From Mycolicibacterium celeriflavum (GTDB taxonomy: Bacteria > Actinomycetota > Actinomycetes > Mycobacteriales > Mycobacteriaceae), in assembly GCF_010731795.1 (NCBI RefSeq), contig NZ_AP022591.1:1054001-1118000 (forward strand): DNA of 64,000 bases, given 5' to 3'. The first letter of the stretch is position 1; each line of letters starts with the position of its first letter. The translations under genes and the position numbers were made by a program. Of the stretch, positions 62,711-64,000 are shown piece after piece. The notes under the pieces were generated by a model, which saw nothing but the letters and a program-made list of their open reading frames with translations, did no database searches and had not been told where the DNA came from.

Positions 62711-63394
62711 CTATACCGCGAGGCGGTTCGCCGACACGGGGACCGGAACCGGCGACTGCTGGAGCAAACCTCGACAGAACAGGCTGTTCAGTTGCCTGCC
62801 AATTGCGGAAATGCCGCCGGAACCGTCGAGGTAGCCGCCGAACAGCGTGACTCCCCAGAACGTTGCCGACAGCATGTTCGCCACCGCCGGACCGTCCACA
62901 TCCTCACCGAGTTCACCCCGGCCCATGGCATCGCCGACCATCCACGTGAAGAAACCCGTCACCGCATCGGCGACCGGCGCGCAACTGCTGCGCAACCCGG
63001 GATGGCGGTGCTGTTCCAGCCGCGAGGTGATGAGGAACTGCATCATCGAACCGTGCGGGCAGTCCAGTGCACGTGCAGCGGCTGTGAAAGCGGTCAGCTG
63101 TTTCGTCAGTGTTCCCTCGAGCTTCGCGGCTTCGATGGCCGCCGAGACAACCGAGTACGCCTCGCGGTGGAGGCTGTCGTAGATCTCTTGCTTGGTGGTG
63201 AAGTAATAGTGCATGGTCGGCCGGCTGATCCCGGCGCTCAGCGCGATCGCCTGAAACGTCGCCGCTTCGTAACCGCGCTCGTTGATCACCGCGCGGGCCG
63301 CCCGCAGGATGGCTTTCCGTGTCACCGCCGAGTCGGAGCCCACCGGGCGTCCTCGACCGCGCCCGGTCAGCGGAGACTGCGTGATGCCAACCAC
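62711..63394 (-). CDS. TetR/AcrR family regulator
   Basis: This 227-residue regulator has an N-terminal helix-turn-helix (about 20-65, ATFQAIALSAGISRPTMHYYFTTKQEIYDSL) and a helical ligand domain with one HGSMMQF segment. The target is unknown. The frame is open to TTG 63400, but GTG 63394 lies 6 nt after TAGCGT (63406-63401), the leaderless layout, so I use it. The neighbour at 63463 on the same strand is a transporter it may or may not control. Confidence 0.82.
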   Translation of the reverse strand: MVGITQSPLTGRGRGRPVGSDSAVTRKAILRAARAVINERGYEAATFQAIALSAGISRPTMHYYFTTKQEIYDSLHREAYSVVSAAIEAAKLEGTLTKQLTAFTAAARALDCPHGSMMQFLITSRLEQHRHPGLRSSCAPVADAVTGFFTWMVGDAMGRGELGEDVDGPAVANMLSATFWGVTLFGGYLDGSGGISAIGRQLNSLFCRGLLQQSPVPVPVSANRLAV

Positions 63395-63462
63395 GAGCAA
63401 ACGCTAGGACATTGCTAACACCCGGTCAACCGCTGATTGTCCTTCACTCCGCAAAGAGTGCG

Positions 63463-64000
63463 TCACGGATAGGACGGCTCGGCGGGCCGCCGATCCGCAC
63501 GGGCCCGTCGAATAGCGTCGACACTGAACACCAGCAGCGCAAGCCAGATCAACGCGAAGCCGAGCCAGCGTGCGGGCGGCATCGGCTCACGGCCGATGAG
63601 CACACCCCATGTCAGTTGCATAACCGGCGTCAGATAGAACAGCAGGCCCAGCGTCACCAACGGCAGTCGCTGCGCGGCGGCGGCGAACAACAGCAGCGGC
63701 ACCGCCGTCAGCACACCGGAGAGGATCATCAACACGACGTGGCCGCCGCCGTGTTCGGTGAACGTCCCGTATCCGGTGATCTGCAGCACGACGATGTACG
63801 CCGCCGCGAAGGGAGTGGCCAACCCGGCTTCCAAGCCGACGCTGACCCGCGGATCGGTCGTCACCACCTTCTTCACCGCGCCGTACAGGCCGAAGGAGAA
63901 CGCCAACCCGAGCCCGATGTAGGGCGGCGCGCCGACCTCCACCGTCAACACCACCACCCCGAGCACCGCGGTGACCAACGCGCAGAACTGGGCGCGGTTC
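63463..64000 (-). CDS. RarD-type EamA transporter (5' end outside window)
   Basis: The C-terminal 179 residues of a DMT-superfamily transporter, open to the window edge. About six helices are visible, with the RarD-like stretch GLGLAFSFGLYGAVKKVV and LPLVTLGLLFYLTPVMQLTWGVLIGREPM. The substrate is unknown (RarD proteins were named for chloramphenicol sensitivity). The stop is 68 bp upstream of the TetR gene start. Confidence 0.82.
   Translation of the reverse strand, partial: NRAQFCALVTAVLGVVVLTVEVGAPPYIGLGLAFSFGLYGAVKKVVTTDPRVSVGLEAGLATPFAAAYIVVLQITGYGTFTEHGGGHVVLMILSGVLTAVPLLLFAAAAQRLPLVTLGLLFYLTPVMQLTWGVLIGREPMPPARWLGFALIWLALLVFSVDAIRRARADRRPAEPSYP

Overview
The window is high-GC actinobacterial DNA. 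Its gene order matches, from memory, the M. tuberculosis stretch from cydD/cydC (Rv1621c/Rv1620c) to dnaE1 (Rv1547), read in reverse, so the source is very probably a Mycobacterium (Mycolicibacterium). GTG and TTG starts, 1-8 nt start/stop overlaps and leaderless promoters (TAnnnT 6-7 nt before the start codon) also fit. No rRNA, tRNA, CRISPR array or riboswitch was seen, and no gene-free stretch exceeds 300 bp.

Layout. 1-6.2 kb: cydDC (thiol exporter, cytochrome bd assembly), a DUF4190 protein, tesB, pyruvate kinase, and a TM2/DUF2752 pair. 6.2-10.5 kb: a 13E12-type HNH protein with a perfect LexA SOS box over its start, and lgt with a very large acidic repeat tail. 10.5-16.3 kb: trpE-TIGR02234-trpC-trpB-trpA-lgt, preceded by a frameshifted phytanoyl-CoA dioxygenase-like gene. 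16.3-19.3 kb: a Bcp peroxiredoxin, a lone ABC ATPase and two alpha/beta hydrolases. 19.3-25.7 kb: hisD-C-B-H-A-impA-F-I; hisA is probably the bifunctional PriA, because no trpF is present. 26-31 kb: nadA-B-C facing a Nudix-type regulator across a palindromic operator. 31-39.5 kb: a LIP-family lipase, then the biotin genes bioB-bsaP-DUF2567, bioQ, and bioA, bioF, bioD, with two BioQ operators. 39.5-47.9 kb: an acyltransferase and the trehalose/glycogen enzymes treX-treY-treZ. 48-51.6 kb: a conserved hypothetical, VapBC, threonine dehydratase, a Ddn-like protein, a small membrane protein and an SRPBCC protein. 51.7-58.8 kb: the most accessory part, with a small secreted protein, strong inverted repeats, a SulP transporter, an ISL3-type insertion sequence with intact 8-bp target duplications, a TrcR/TrcS-like two-component system and a DUF1345-like protein. 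58.8-64 kb: dnaE1, a small membrane protein, a TetR regulator and a RarD-type transporter cut by the window edge.

Most of the window is conserved housekeeping biosynthesis (Trp, His, NAD, biotin, trehalose) in tightly overlapping operons. The points most worth a second look are the SOS-box HNH gene, the Lgt repeat tail, the duplicated BioQ half-sites in the bioB leader, the Nudix operator overlapping its own -10, the IS in the promoter region of a two-component system, the 19-bp hairpin at 52.1 kb, and three genes that each look broken by a single missing base.
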